From positions 1-23,998 of the forward strand of contig JAFQHB010000181.1 in NCBI GenBank assembly GCA_017398165.1: DNA of 23,998 nucleotides, in the 5' to 3' direction. Of this stretch, positions 14,141 to 22,101 are shown one piece after another (the first letter of the stretch is position 1; each line of letters starts with the position of its first letter). The notes under the pieces are model-generated. The model was not told where the DNA came from. It ran no database searches and saw only the letters and a program-made list of their open reading frames with translations. The position numbers were made by a program, and so were the translations under genes. This stretch comes from Bacillota bacterium. GTDB lineage: Bacteria > Bacillota > Dehalobacteriia > UBA4068 > UBA4997.

Positions 14141-15094
14141 GTGGGCGGGAATATGCTCAGCAATTTTATCATCTCTATCGAGGCGGTGCTGCCGATCATC
14201 ATTATGATGGGTATCGGTATGCTGGTGCGCCGGGCCGGTATGCTGGATGAGCACGATGTCAAGAAGATGAACAAAGTAGTCTTTACGGTATTCTTCCCGG
14301 TGCTGATGTTTTCTAATCTCTACGGCAAGGATCTTGGCACTGTCGTTGATTGGCGGTTGATAATCTTCGGCGTTGCGGCGCTTTTGATCATCTATGCACT
14401 GGCCGTGATATTCGTGCTGCGTATCGAGCCGAACCCCAAAACGCGCGGTGCGATGATACAGGGCATCTATCGCAGTAATTTCGTGGTGATGGGTGTGCCG
14501 GTCGTTTCCAATATTTTCGGGGCGGAGAATCTGACTCTTACCTCGCTGATGGTGACCATCATCGTGCCGATGTACAATGTCCTGGCGGTGCTGACGCTGG
14601 AGGCCTTTCGTGGCGGGCGCCCCAGTCTGCGGCAGATATCGCGCCAGTTGGCCAAAAACCCGCTGATTTTGGGTGCTTTGGCCGGCATCGTGGTGATGGG
14701 TCTGGGTATCAGGCTGCCGGATGCGATCGAAAACACCGTTTCCTCTATGGCCGGTGTGGCCACGCCTATGGCGCTGCTAACGCTCGGTGCGTTTTTTGAT
14801 TTCCAAAGCGTGGCGGCCAGGCGGCGGGATATCGCTATCTGCCTGATTGGCCGTCTGCTGGTGGTGCCGGCGGTGGGGCTGGGCATCGGTATCCTGATGG
14901 GATTCCGCGATGTGGCGCTGATCACCCTGCTGGCGATGTTTGCCTCGCCCTGCGCGGTGGCCGGCTTCCCGATGGCTCAGGCGATGGACAGCGACGTGGA
15001 GTTGGCAGGCGATGTTATCGTCTTTTCCTCACTGTTTGGCTGTTTTACGATGTTCTTCTGGATATTTGTCACCAAGAGCCTCGGATTGTTCTGA
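14141..15094 (+). CDS. AEC family permease (auxin efflux carrier-like)
   Basis: This is a membrane transporter of about 317 residues with roughly ten hydrophobic spans in two repeats of five. Features typical of the AEC family are the N-terminal IIIMMGIGMLVRRAGMLDEHD (Arg-rich loop after the first helix), IYRSNFVVMGVPV, and the C-terminal FASPCAVAGFPMAQAMDSD, the conserved crossover region. Bacterial members export or import organic acids such as malate or malonate; the substrate here is unknown. The start is uncertain. I use GTG 14141, 9 bases after GGAG; ATG 14126 and ATG 14153 are in-frame alternatives. It is divergent from the SDR gene. Confidence 0.85.
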   Translation: MGGNMLSNFIISIEAVLPIIIMMGIGMLVRRAGMLDEHDVKKMNKVVFTVFFPVLMFSNLYGKDLGTVVDWRLIIFGVAALLIIYALAVIFVLRIEPNPKTRGAMIQGIYRSNFVVMGVPVVSNIFGAENLTLTSLMVTIIVPMYNVLAVLTLEAFRGGRPSLRQISRQLAKNPLILGALAGIVVMGLGIRLPDAIENTVSSMAGVATPMALLTLGAFFDFQSVAARRRDIAICLIGRLLVVPAVGLGIGILMGFRDVALITLLAMFASPCAVAGFPMAQAMDSDVELAGDVIVFSSLFGCFTMFFWIFVTKSLGLF

Positions 15095-15129
15095 GCCAGC
15101 GTCTGAAAATTAATACGTCTGCATATTTC

Positions 15130-15172
15130 TCAAGCAAAACATATCAAGTAGCTATGCTTTGCTTGATTTGAT
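15130..15172 (+). terminator. First terminator after the AEC gene
   Basis: TCAAGCAAA (15130-15138) pairs perfectly with TTTGCTTGA (15158-15166), extended by CAT/ATG inside, followed by TTTGATT. The loop is long (about 19 bases), so strength is moderate. Confidence 0.55.
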
Positions 15173-15179
15173 TATAGCA

Positions 15180-15218
15180 AAAGCCGGGGGAGTTGTCAAT
15201 CTCCTCCGGCTTTGGGAT
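15180..15218. terminator. Bidirectional terminator between AEC and activase genes
   Basis: AAAGCCGGGGGAG (15180-15192) pairs with CTCCTCCGGCTTT (15201-15213) with one mismatch or wobble and an 8-base loop. T-rich ends on both strands let it serve both convergent genes; it ends 9 bases from the activase stop. Confidence 0.8.
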
Positions 15219-15221
15219 TTA

Positions 15222-16688
15222 TTATGCCCTTTTGGCAGGGACTTCCTCGGTGCTGGTGATATTCAGCACGCGTTTTTTCTCTTTTTGGCCGTTGATGGCG
15301 GCGTTGGCGTTGGCCAGCAGCAGCTTGATGCGGTTTTCCTGATTGGTGCGGGATGCGCCGGGGTCGTAATCGATGGCGATGCAGTTGGCCTCGGGGTGAC
15401 GCTCCTTGACGGCGCGGATCATTCCCTTGGCGACGATATGATTGGGCAGGCAGCCAAAAGGCTGTGCCGAGATGATGTTGCCCACACCGTTTTCGATCAG
15501 ATCCAGCATTTCGCCGGTCAGCAGCCAGCCCTCGCCCATTTTGACGCCCTCATTGATGCAGCCTCTGGCGGCACGCTGTACGTGATAAAATGTAGAGGGC
15601 GGCATAAAGGTACCGTCCAGCTTGATGACGTTACGCATCACACGCTGGCCGTGGATCACCAGCTTAAAGCCGACCCTGGTTATAATGTCCTTGGGTGTCA
15701 TGGCGCGGTAGAGTTTGGCATCGACGAAGGTATTATTCAGGCTGTAGAGCAGGAAATCCAGCACGCCGGTAACGACAGGCTGCGCGCCGTTTTCGATCAG
15801 GTAGTTTTCCAGATCGTTGTTGCCCAGCGGTGCGTATTTCATATAGATCTCGCCTACGATGCCGACTTTGGGCTTGGTTTCTTTTTTCAGTTCGATCTTC
15901 TTGAAGGCCTCAAGTATCTTGACGTAATTGGCCCCCAGCAGCAGGTAGCGGCCGTTGGCGAAAGAGTGATCGAGCTGGTTGGTAAGAATCTCCACCACTT
16001 TATCGGTGTGGCCGGCGACGACCTCATAGGGCTTGGTCTGGTTTTTCAGCCAGAGTATCATATCACCGTAAAAGCAGGCGTAGATGGTACGCAGCAGCAT
16101 TTTTTTGGTGATGACAAAGCCGAGATCGGCGTCGGTGCTCATACTGTCCAGCTTCAGCGCGATGACCGGGATATGTGAAAGGCCGTTTTTCTCCAGAGCC
16201 TTCTTCAGCAGATAGATGTAATTGGAGGCACGGCAGCCGCCGCCTGTCTGTGTCAGCAGCAGGGCAATCTTGTTGGTGTCGTATTTGCCGCTTTTGACGG
16301 CGTCGATCAGCTGGCCGATGGCCAGCAGCGCCGGGTAGCAGGTGTCGTTGTGGACGTTTTGCAGGCCGTGCTCGGTAACGCTGTGGCCGGTGTTCTCCAA
16401 AAACTCGATATTATAGCCCTGCCGGCGGAAGATGCCTTTCAGCAGCTTGAAATGCACCGGCAGCATTTGCGGCACCAGTATGGTGTAATCTGATTTCATC
16501 GCGGCGGTAAAGACGGGAGAGTTGATTTTGTGCTCTTTCAGCGGCATTTCCAGCTCTTCCTTTGCGGCACGGCCGGCGATCAGCTCACGCAGGGTGTGCA
16601 GCTTTTCTGTCAGCCCCTGATCTATCAGCTTGTTGATATCCTGGATGCTGTAGGGGGATTTGTTGGTGTTTTTATCGGTCTTGGGCAT
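15222..16688 (-). CDS. Dehydratase activase-related protein, C-terminal (dehydratase-like) part
   Basis: The protein has 488 residues and corresponds to the C-terminal third of the large ~1400-residue 'acyl-CoA dehydratase activase-related' proteins. It resembles 2-hydroxyacyl-CoA dehydratase (HgdA/HgdB-type) subunits. Likely iron-sulfur ligands are Cys117 in NDTCYPAL, Cys152 in TGGGCRASNY, and Cys413 in QPFGCLPNHI. Residues 68-100 (YTILVPQMLPVHF) start the conserved core, after a poorly conserved, lysine-rich N-terminus (1-60). It has its own ATG at 16688 and a good CGGAGGAAG site, and lies 33 bases after the 987-residue gene, so the split is a real two-gene arrangement and not a simple frameshift. 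The natural reaction of this protein group is not established. Confidence 0.82.
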   Translation of the reverse strand: MPKTDKNTNKSPYSIQDINKLIDQGLTEKLHTLRELIAGRAAKEELEMPLKEHKINSPVFTAAMKSDYTILVPQMLPVHFKLLKGIFRRQGYNIEFLENTGHSVTEHGLQNVHNDTCYPALLAIGQLIDAVKSGKYDTNKIALLLTQTGGGCRASNYIYLLKKALEKNGLSHIPVIALKLDSMSTDADLGFVITKKMLLRTIYACFYGDMILWLKNQTKPYEVVAGHTDKVVEILTNQLDHSFANGRYLLLGANYVKILEAFKKIELKKETKPKVGIVGEIYMKYAPLGNNDLENYLIENGAQPVVTGVLDFLLYSLNNTFVDAKLYRAMTPKDIITRVGFKLVIHGQRVMRNVIKLDGTFMPPSTFYHVQRAARGCINEGVKMGEGWLLTGEMLDLIENGVGNIISAQPFGCLPNHIVAKGMIRAVKERHPEANCIAIDYDPGASRTNQENRIKLLLANANAAINGQKEKKRVLNITSTEEVPAKRA

Positions 16689-16721
16689 AGCTTCCTCCGT
16701 TTTTTTGGGTAGTGCGGTATT

Positions 16722-19685
16722 TTAATTACTGCTTTGTCCGGCTTCCATAGCAGCCAGCAGGCTGCGGGCACGTATCTTGACGGCAGCCAGATTGTTGATC
16801 TCGTCGATTTTCAGCTGGGTGTATATTTTGCCGTTGCGCTCCAGAATGTCTTTGAGCTCATCGGCGGTGATGGCATCCAGGCCGCAGCCAAAGCTGACCA
16901 GCTGCACCATCTGCATATTGGGATGGCGGCAGACATAGCGGGCGGCGTTATACATACGGGCGTGGAATGTCCATTGATTCAGCACATTGACCTTTTGCTG
17001 ATAGGCCAGATTGGTGAGCACGCGCTCTGATATCACCACAAAGCCCAGCGAATTAAACATTTTGTCAATACTGTGGTTGATCTCTCTGTCCAGATGATAG
17101 GGGCGTCCGGCCAGCACCACTACTTTGTGGCCGTGTTCTTCGGCTGTTTTCAGCGCACTGATGCCGTAGGCCTCGACATCGGCCCACCAGCCCCTGTATG
17201 CCGTCCACGCGGCATTGGCGGCGTTGACGCATTGTGCCAGAGTGAAATTAAAATGCGGATGCTTCTGCGCCAGAGTGTGGAAATGATAAGCCAGCAGCTG
17301 GCGGTCATTCATACTCAGATAGGGATAGAGGAAATCGATCTCCCGCAGCGCGGTGACGTTGACATTCAGCAGCTCGGGGTAATAGGCCACCACCGGGCAG
17401 TTGTAGTTTTTGTCGCTCTTGCCCTCATCCACATTGTAGCTGGAGCAGGGATAGAATATCGTTTTGACGCCTTTATTCAGCAGGCGTTGGATATGGCCGT
17501 GTGCCAGCTTGGCAGGATAGCATACGGTATCCGACGGAATGGTGAATTGCCCCTCGGCATACAGGCTGCGCGAGGATTCGCCCGAAATGACGACGTTACA
17601 GCCCAGCTCCCGAAAGAAGGTGTACCAGAAAGGCAGGTTTTCGTACATATTCAGCACCAGCGGGATGCCGACGGTGTGGCGTGCGGGGTCAAATTCCGCC
17701 TCGGCCTGCTGCTGCAGAGCACGGAATTTATTCAGCGTGTACTCATATACATTGGGCAGATCGTTGGCCTTGCCGCCCAGCCCGCGCTCGCATTTGTTGC
17801 CGCTGATGAAACGGCGGCCGTTCGGGAAAATATTGACCGTCATCGAGCAGTGGTTGGCGCAGCCCTGACAGGTGACCGGCCGTGCCTGATGGTGAAAAGC
17901 TGCTACCTCGTCGGCACTCATAATGGTGCTCTCGGTCTTGCCTGCTGCTTTGTGGCGGTCACGGGCATACAGCGCCGCGCCGAATGCGCCCATCAGCCCT
18001 GCGATATTCGGGCGGATGACGTCATAGCCCAGCTCGCGCTCAAAGCTCCTGAGGACTGCGTCATTCAGGAAAGTACCGCCCTGTACTACTATATGCTGCC
18101 CCAGCTCCTGTGCGCTGTGGACGCGCAGCACTTTGTAGATGGCGTTTTTGACTACGCTGATGGCCAGGCCGGCGCTGACATCGCCGACTCCCGCACCGTC
18201 GCGCTGGGCCTGTTTGACCGATGAATTCATAAAGACCGTACAGCGCGAGCCCAGATCGACCGGCCGCTCGGCAAAAAGTGCCAGCTTGGCAAATTCCGCC
18301 GGGGCATAGCCCAGCGCCTCGGCAAAGCTCTGGATGAAAGAACCGCAGCCCGAGCTGCAGGCCTCATTCAGTACGATGCTGTCGATGGTGTTGTTGCGGA
18401 TGGTAAAGCATTTCATATCCTGTCCGCCGATATCGATGATATAATCGACCTTGGGGTCAAAGAAATGGGCGGCGGTGAAATGCGCCACGGTCTCCACCAG
18501 ACCATAATCTATGTTAAAGGCGTTTTGGATCAATTCCTCGCCGTAGCCGGTGACAGCACCTGCCACCAGATGGATACGGTCGCCCAGCAGCCGGTATATC
18601 TCCAGCAGCTGCTCCTTGATGATGGGCAGCGGATTGCCGCGGTTGCTGGCATAGAATGTGTAGAGCAGGTTGCCGTTTTCGCTGACGAGGGCCAGCTTGG
18701 ATGTGGTGCTGCCGACATCGATGCCGAGGTAAGCGCCGCCGCGGTAATTGGCGGTATCGGCCAGCGGCACGCAGTTTTTGCTGTGGCGGTCGATGAATTG
18801 GGCGTATTCGTCCTCGTTATTGAAAAGCGGCGGCAAAAAACGGCTCTTGCCGGTGATGTTCTTTTGGTTTTGCAGCGTTTCTTTCAGCTCTTGATAGGAA
18901 AAGGTGCGTTCTGTCCCGTCGGCGTAGACCGCAGCGCCGAGAGCCACGAAATATTGCCCCAGCTCGGGGAATACGGCGTTTTCCGGCGTCAGCTGCAGCA
19001 TATCTGTGAAGCGATCACGCAGCCCCTGATTGAAATACAGCGGCCCGCCGAGAAAGAGTATCTTGCCGCTGATATTGCGCCCCTGCGCCAGGCCGGTGAC
19101 GGTCTGCTCGGCCACCGCCTGGAAGATACTGGCGGCGATATCGGCCTTGGCTGCACCCTGATTGATCAGCGGCTGGATATCCGTCTTGGCGAATACGCCG
19201 CAGCGCGAAGCGATGGGGTAGATTTTCTTGTGCTGCAGGCTCAGCGCATCCAGCTCCTCCACCGATACGTTGAGCAGCGTCGCCATCTGATCGATAAAAG
19301 CACCGGTGCCGCCGGCACAGGTACCGTTCATACGCTCCTCCACACCGCCGGTGAGGAAGAGTATCTTGGCGTCCTCGCCGCCCAGCTCGATGACTACGTC
19401 GGCATCGGGCTCCAGCTCGTCTACCGCACCGGCGAGGGCATAGACCTCCTGCACAAAGGGTATGCCGCCGGCCTCGGCCAGCGACATACCGGCAGATCCG
19501 GTGACAGCAACCTTCAGCGATTTGTTATTGAGCAGCAGCGTCAGCTCCTGCAGAATCTCGGAGAGCTTTTCGGCGATACGAGAGAGATGGCGTCTGTAAC
19601 AGGAGAATACCAGCTCGCCGTTATCATTGATGACAACGACCTTGATAGTCGTCGAACCGATATCTATACCGACTTTATAATACAT
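16722..19685 (-). CDS. BadF/HgdC-type dehydratase activase with tandem ASKHA domains plus DUF2229
   Basis: The protein has 987 residues. Two ATPase domains of the BadF/BadG/BcrA/HgdC type come first: one at 1-255 (GIDIGSTTIK at 6-15, Cys123 in NGTCAGGTGAF, Cys162 in SRCGVFAKTD) and one at 318-575 (GIDVGSTTSK at 321-330, Cys443 in NEACSSGCGSF, Cys482 in SRCTVFMNSS). The paired cysteines match the ligands that hold one [4Fe-4S] cluster between subunits in HgdC. A cysteine cluster CQGCANHC (606-613) plus Cys632 follows, then a DUF2229 region (about 670-980) with Cys722 and Cys747. HgdC-type activases use ATP to drive an electron at very low potential into radical dehydratases; this protein likely does similar work for its 488-residue partner. 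The start is ATG 19685 behind AAGGAGCC. The partner follows after 33 bases. Confidence 0.88.
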   Translation of the reverse strand: MYYKVGIDIGSTTIKVVVINDNGELVFSCYRRHLSRIAEKLSEILQELTLLLNNKSLKVAVTGSAGMSLAEAGGIPFVQEVYALAGAVDELEPDADVVIELGGEDAKILFLTGGVEERMNGTCAGGTGAFIDQMATLLNVSVEELDALSLQHKKIYPIASRCGVFAKTDIQPLINQGAAKADIAASIFQAVAEQTVTGLAQGRNISGKILFLGGPLYFNQGLRDRFTDMLQLTPENAVFPELGQYFVALGAAVYADGTERTFSYQELKETLQNQKNITGKSRFLPPLFNNEDEYAQFIDRHSKNCVPLADTANYRGGAYLGIDVGSTTSKLALVSENGNLLYTFYASNRGNPLPIIKEQLLEIYRLLGDRIHLVAGAVTGYGEELIQNAFNIDYGLVETVAHFTAAHFFDPKVDYIIDIGGQDMKCFTIRNNTIDSIVLNEACSSGCGSFIQSFAEALGYAPAEFAKLALFAERPVDLGSRCTVFMNSSVKQAQRDGAGVGDVSAGLAISVVKNAIYKVLRVHSAQELGQHIVVQGGTFLNDAVLRSFERELGYDVIRPNIAGLMGAFGAALYARDRHKAAGKTESTIMSADEVAAFHHQARPVTCQGCANHCSMTVNIFPNGRRFISGNKCERGLGGKANDLPNVYEYTLNKFRALQQQAEAEFDPARHTVGIPLVLNMYENLPFWYTFFRELGCNVVISGESSRSLYAEGQFTIPSDTVCYPAKLAHGHIQRLLNKGVKTIFYPCSSYNVDEGKSDKNYNCPVVAYYPELLNVNVTALREIDFLYPYLSMNDRQLLAYHFHTLAQKHPHFNFTLAQCVNAANAAWTAYRGWWADVEAYGISALKTAEEHGHKVVVLAGRPYHLDREINHSIDKMFNSLGFVVISERVLTNLAYQQKVNVLNQWTFHARMYNAARYVCRHPNMQMVQLVSFGCGLDAITADELKDILERNGKIYTQLKIDEINNLAAVKIRARSLLAAMEAGQSSN

Positions 19686-19704
19686 TCCCTGGCTCCTTAA
19701 GATT

Positions 19705-19777
19705 TAATAGGTAACTAAATTGGCAAAAATGCACAGCATATATAATAGGTAAAAAAATTTGATATTGAGTTTACCTA
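19705..19777. promoter_or_regulatory. Three TAGGTAA boxes upstream of the activase operon
   Basis: TAATAGGTAA occurs at 19705-19714 and again at 19743-19752, and the complement TTACCTA lies at 19771-19777. They sit in the very AT-rich 250-base space between the divergent activase and membrane-protein genes, within 20-92 bases of the activase start. The arrangement suggests an operator for a regulator. No family is assigned. Confidence 0.4.
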
Positions 19778-19823
19778 CATATTATACAATATACATCGAC
19801 AAAAATCCACACAATTTTTGCAC

Positions 19824-19852
19824 TTGTCAAATATTGCGAAATAGCTTATAAT
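19824..19852 (+). promoter_or_regulatory. Promoter of the 128-residue membrane protein gene
   Basis: TTGTCA (19824-19829) and TATAAT (19847-19852) are separated by exactly 17 bases, a near-consensus sigma-A-type promoter 85 bases before the ATG. Confidence 0.75.
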
Positions 19853-19936
19853 CTAAAGAATAGAGATAAGGATAGAGATGCGGTATGTTTATTGATGTAT
19901 ATGCGGCCGCAGCGGTGAATATGGGAGGAAATTGCG

Positions 19937-20323
19937 ATGACGAGTCTGGTAGATATTATTCTTAATCTGGTAGTTACTCTGGCGGTGGTGGTCGGCTTTA
20001 TTTTTATTGCGGTAATGCTCTTGGGCAAGATGCGTGAAAAGCCGATGCAGTGGCCCGATCTGGCGCAGTATGGCGAGCCTGAAGAGATCTGGCTGGAGGG
20101 TATGGAGGATCTGGATGTTTTTCCTCAGTATGGGTATCATCGGTATCGTGATGTATATATGAATATGCGGCGTATCCCGGTGGTGGTGCTGGCCCCGGTG
20201 ATAGTCAACGATCAGCTGGCCTATAAGTATATCGATATCAAGACCGGCGAGGAAGCTATGGATCTGCCGCAATTCATTATGCTGCTGGGTACCGATACCC
20301 CGGCCAAGATCGTCAGCTTCTGA
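19937..20323 (+). CDS. Small membrane-anchored protein of unknown function
   Basis: I do not recognise this 128-residue protein. One N-terminal membrane segment (about 6-29, DIILNLVVTLAVVVGFIFI onward) is followed by KMREK, then a soluble domain of about 95 residues. The positive charge after the span suggests an inside C-terminus. The soluble part has strands such as RRIPVVVLAPVIVND and a D/E-rich stretch at 47-60. The start is ATG 19937 with GGGAGGA 8 bases upstream. It has a near-perfect promoter and a terminator of its own. It is divergent from the dehydratase activase operon, sharing the intergenic region, which may mean shared control. Confidence 0.7.
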   Translation: MTSLVDIILNLVVTLAVVVGFIFIAVMLLGKMREKPMQWPDLAQYGEPEEIWLEGMEDLDVFPQYGYHRYRDVYMNMRRIPVVVLAPVIVNDQLAYKYIDIKTGEEAMDLPQFIMLLGTDTPAKIVSF

Positions 20324-20368
20324 TATCGCAGCGCGAATTTGATAAAGAAAAGTTAATAAGCAAAAATA

Positions 20369-20415
20369 AACCGCGTCCGGGAGTGCTTTTGACAGCATCG
20401 GGCGCGGTTGTTTTA
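20369..20415 (+). terminator. Terminator of the 128-residue protein gene
   Basis: AACCGCG (20369-20375) pairs with CGCGGTT (20403-20409), extended inward by TCC/GGG-type and TGC/GCA pairs, and followed by GTTTTA. It is 45 bases after the stop codon. Confidence 0.75.
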
Positions 20416-20458
20416 TGTTTCCATCAAATCTAAGTATAAAACACTCAAAATCACCACA

Positions 20459-20628
20459 GCCTGCGCGCAACAGCAATAGTGCAAGCTCCAGAGGAGCGCA
20501 GCACTAAGCGTTGCGCGCAAGGCAGAAAACTTTCAATAAAAGGGTGGCAAGGAGCCCCGACAGGGGCGGAAGTGCCCGCCTGCCTGTACTCGAATGAGTG
20601 TGCCCGTAAGGGTGAAAGGGTAGCGGGT
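20459..20628 (+). other. Strongly structured, apparently non-coding element
   Basis: This stretch folds into several tight hairpins. The first (20459-20523) has GCC plus TGCGCGCAAC pairing with GTTGCGCGCA plus GGC around one bulged A, about 13 bp, with inner GTGC/GCAC and CTCC/GGAG stems. The second (20554-20567) is GCCCC-GACA-GGGGC. The third domain (20574-20628) is closed by GCCCGC/GCGGGT and holds two side hairpins, ACTC-GAAT-GAGT (20588-20599) and CCC-GTAA-GGG (20603-20612) with a GNRA loop. No convincing gene overlaps it. It lies between the terminators of the flanking convergent genes. It could be a small RNA, a mobile structured repeat, or an ORF-less relative of an endonuclease-associated RNA. 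The strand is chosen only because GNRA-type loops appear on plus. Confidence 0.5.
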
Positions 20629-20663
20629 GGGGCGACGGACAGAAACGGAAGCGGTACATCCCA

Positions 20664-20687
20664 AAAACTTATTAGATTTTGTCTAAA
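20664..20687 (-). terminator. Possible terminator of the hpt-pbuG operon
   Basis: On the minus strand TTAGA (20686-20682) pairs with TCTAA (20676-20672), followed after a few bases by TTTTTGGG. It is a weak stem, but it is placed 7 bases after the pbuG stop codon. Confidence 0.4.
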
Positions 20688-20693
20688 CGATCA

Positions 20694-22058
20694 TTACAGG
20701 AAGATGTATTTGAGGATGAAAAGCAATGTGAGAATATACATCAGCGGGGTGACTTTGGCTGCTTTGCCGGTGGCTGCCTGCAGCACGACGTAGGAGATAA
20801 CTCCCAGACAGATACCTTCGGAGATGCTGTAAAACAGCGGCATAGCGATGATGCAGAGGTAAGCCGGGATGGTATCGGCCAGATTCTCGGGCGAGAATTT
20901 GAGATCGGTTACCGCCTCGAACATCAGGAAGCCGACGAAGATAAGCGCCGGGGCGGTGGCAAAGGACGGGATAGAGGTGAAAAGCGGCGAGAACAGCGTG
21001 GCCAGCAGGAAGAGCAGGCCGGTCGTCAGTGCGGTGAGGCCGGTACGCCCGCCGACAGCCACACCCGCCGAGGACTCCACAAAGGTCGTGGTGGTAGAGG
21101 TACCCAGTATCGCGCCGGCCGAGGTAGCGATGGCATCGGAGAGCAGTGCCGGTTTGATGCGCGGCAGACGGCCGTTTGCATCCAGCATATTGGCTTTGGT
21201 GCTGACGCCGATCAGCGTGCCCAGAGTATCAAAAAGATCGACGAACAGGAACGAGAACACGATAACGATGAAATTAAAAATACCGGCGGTATTAAAATCA
21301 ATATTGAAGCACTGGCCGAAAGTATTGCCCAGCGCCGAAAAATCAATGCTGATAATACCGGAGGGAAAAAGGCTGTAAGCACCGGCTGCCGGATCGGGGA
21401 TATAGATGCCGGCGAGCTGGCACAGCATACCCATACCCCAGGTAATGACGATACCGTAAAGTACGCCGCCTTTGACGCCGTATATGTGCAGGGCGGCAGT
21501 AAGCAGCAGACCGATAACTGCCAGCAGCGCGCAGATGCCGGTGGTGTGGAAATTCTCGGTAAAGCTGGTGATGGTGACCAGGGTGGAGGAATCCACGCAC
21601 AGCCCGGCGTTTTGCAGGCCGATAAATGCGATGAACAGGCCGATGCCGACGGATACGCCTTTTTTCAGCGTCAGGGGGATGGCGTTGAATATTGCCTCGC
21701 GGATATTGGTGAGTGACATAATGATAAAGATGATGCCTTCGACGAATACGGCGAAAAGTGCTGCTTGCCAGGGAATGTCCTGACCCTGCACTACGGTATA
21801 GGCCAGATAGGCATTAAGACCCATACCGGCCGAGAGTGCAAAAGGCATATTGGCCATCAGTGCCATACAGACAGTGCCGATGAATGACGCCAGACAGGTG
21901 GCGATAAGTACGGCATTGGCGTCCATACCGGCGTCTTTGAGGATGCTGGGGTTGACAGCCAGGATATAGGCCATCGTCATAAAAGTGGTAATACCGGCGA
22001 CGATCTCCGTCCGTACGGTGGTATTGTTTTCTTTGAGGTGGAAGATTTTTTCTAACAT
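20694..22058 (-). CDS. pbuG: AzgA/PbuG-type hypoxanthine-guanine permease
   Basis: This purine:H+ symporter of the NCS2/AzgA family has 454 residues and about 12-14 membrane spans. Signatures are TEIVAGITTFMTMAYIL near the N-terminus, FALSAGMGLNAYLAYTVV (73-90), FVDLFDTLGTLIGV, and TTTTFVESSAGVAVGGRTGL, which form the substrate site. It is the second gene of an operon with hpt, 43 bases downstream of it, so imported hypoxanthine or guanine is trapped at once as a nucleotide. The start is ATG 22058 behind CGAGGG. No purine riboswitch is visible in the operon leader or in the 43-base spacer. The substrate could also include adenine, which close AzgA relatives carry. Confidence 0.9.
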   Translation of the reverse strand: MLEKIFHLKENNTTVRTEIVAGITTFMTMAYILAVNPSILKDAGMDANAVLIATCLASFIGTVCMALMANMPFALSAGMGLNAYLAYTVVQGQDIPWQAALFAVFVEGIIFIIMSLTNIREAIFNAIPLTLKKGVSVGIGLFIAFIGLQNAGLCVDSSTLVTITSFTENFHTTGICALLAVIGLLLTAALHIYGVKGGVLYGIVITWGMGMLCQLAGIYIPDPAAGAYSLFPSGIISIDFSALGNTFGQCFNIDFNTAGIFNFIVIVFSFLFVDLFDTLGTLIGVSTKANMLDANGRLPRIKPALLSDAIATSAGAILGTSTTTTFVESSAGVAVGGRTGLTALTTGLLFLLATLFSPLFTSIPSFATAPALIFVGFLMFEAVTDLKFSPENLADTIPAYLCIIAMPLFYSISEGICLGVISYVVLQAATGKAAKVTPLMYILTLLFILKYIFL

Positions 22059-22101
22059 TTGTTTTTCCCTCGTGAGTGTAATTTGTGGCGGTTGTTATCG
22101 G

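Noticed and set aside
18465..19700. Plus-strand frames of 411 and 383 codons opposite the activase gene
   Set aside because: They are antisense to a gene with full domain signatures and intact cysteines; composition is that of a shadow frame and no start signal is present.
20479..20793. 104-codon plus-strand frame across the structured element
   Set aside because: It starts inside a hairpin at GTG, has no ribosome binding site, runs through all stems and into the antisense of pbuG. The RNA structure explains the sequence better.
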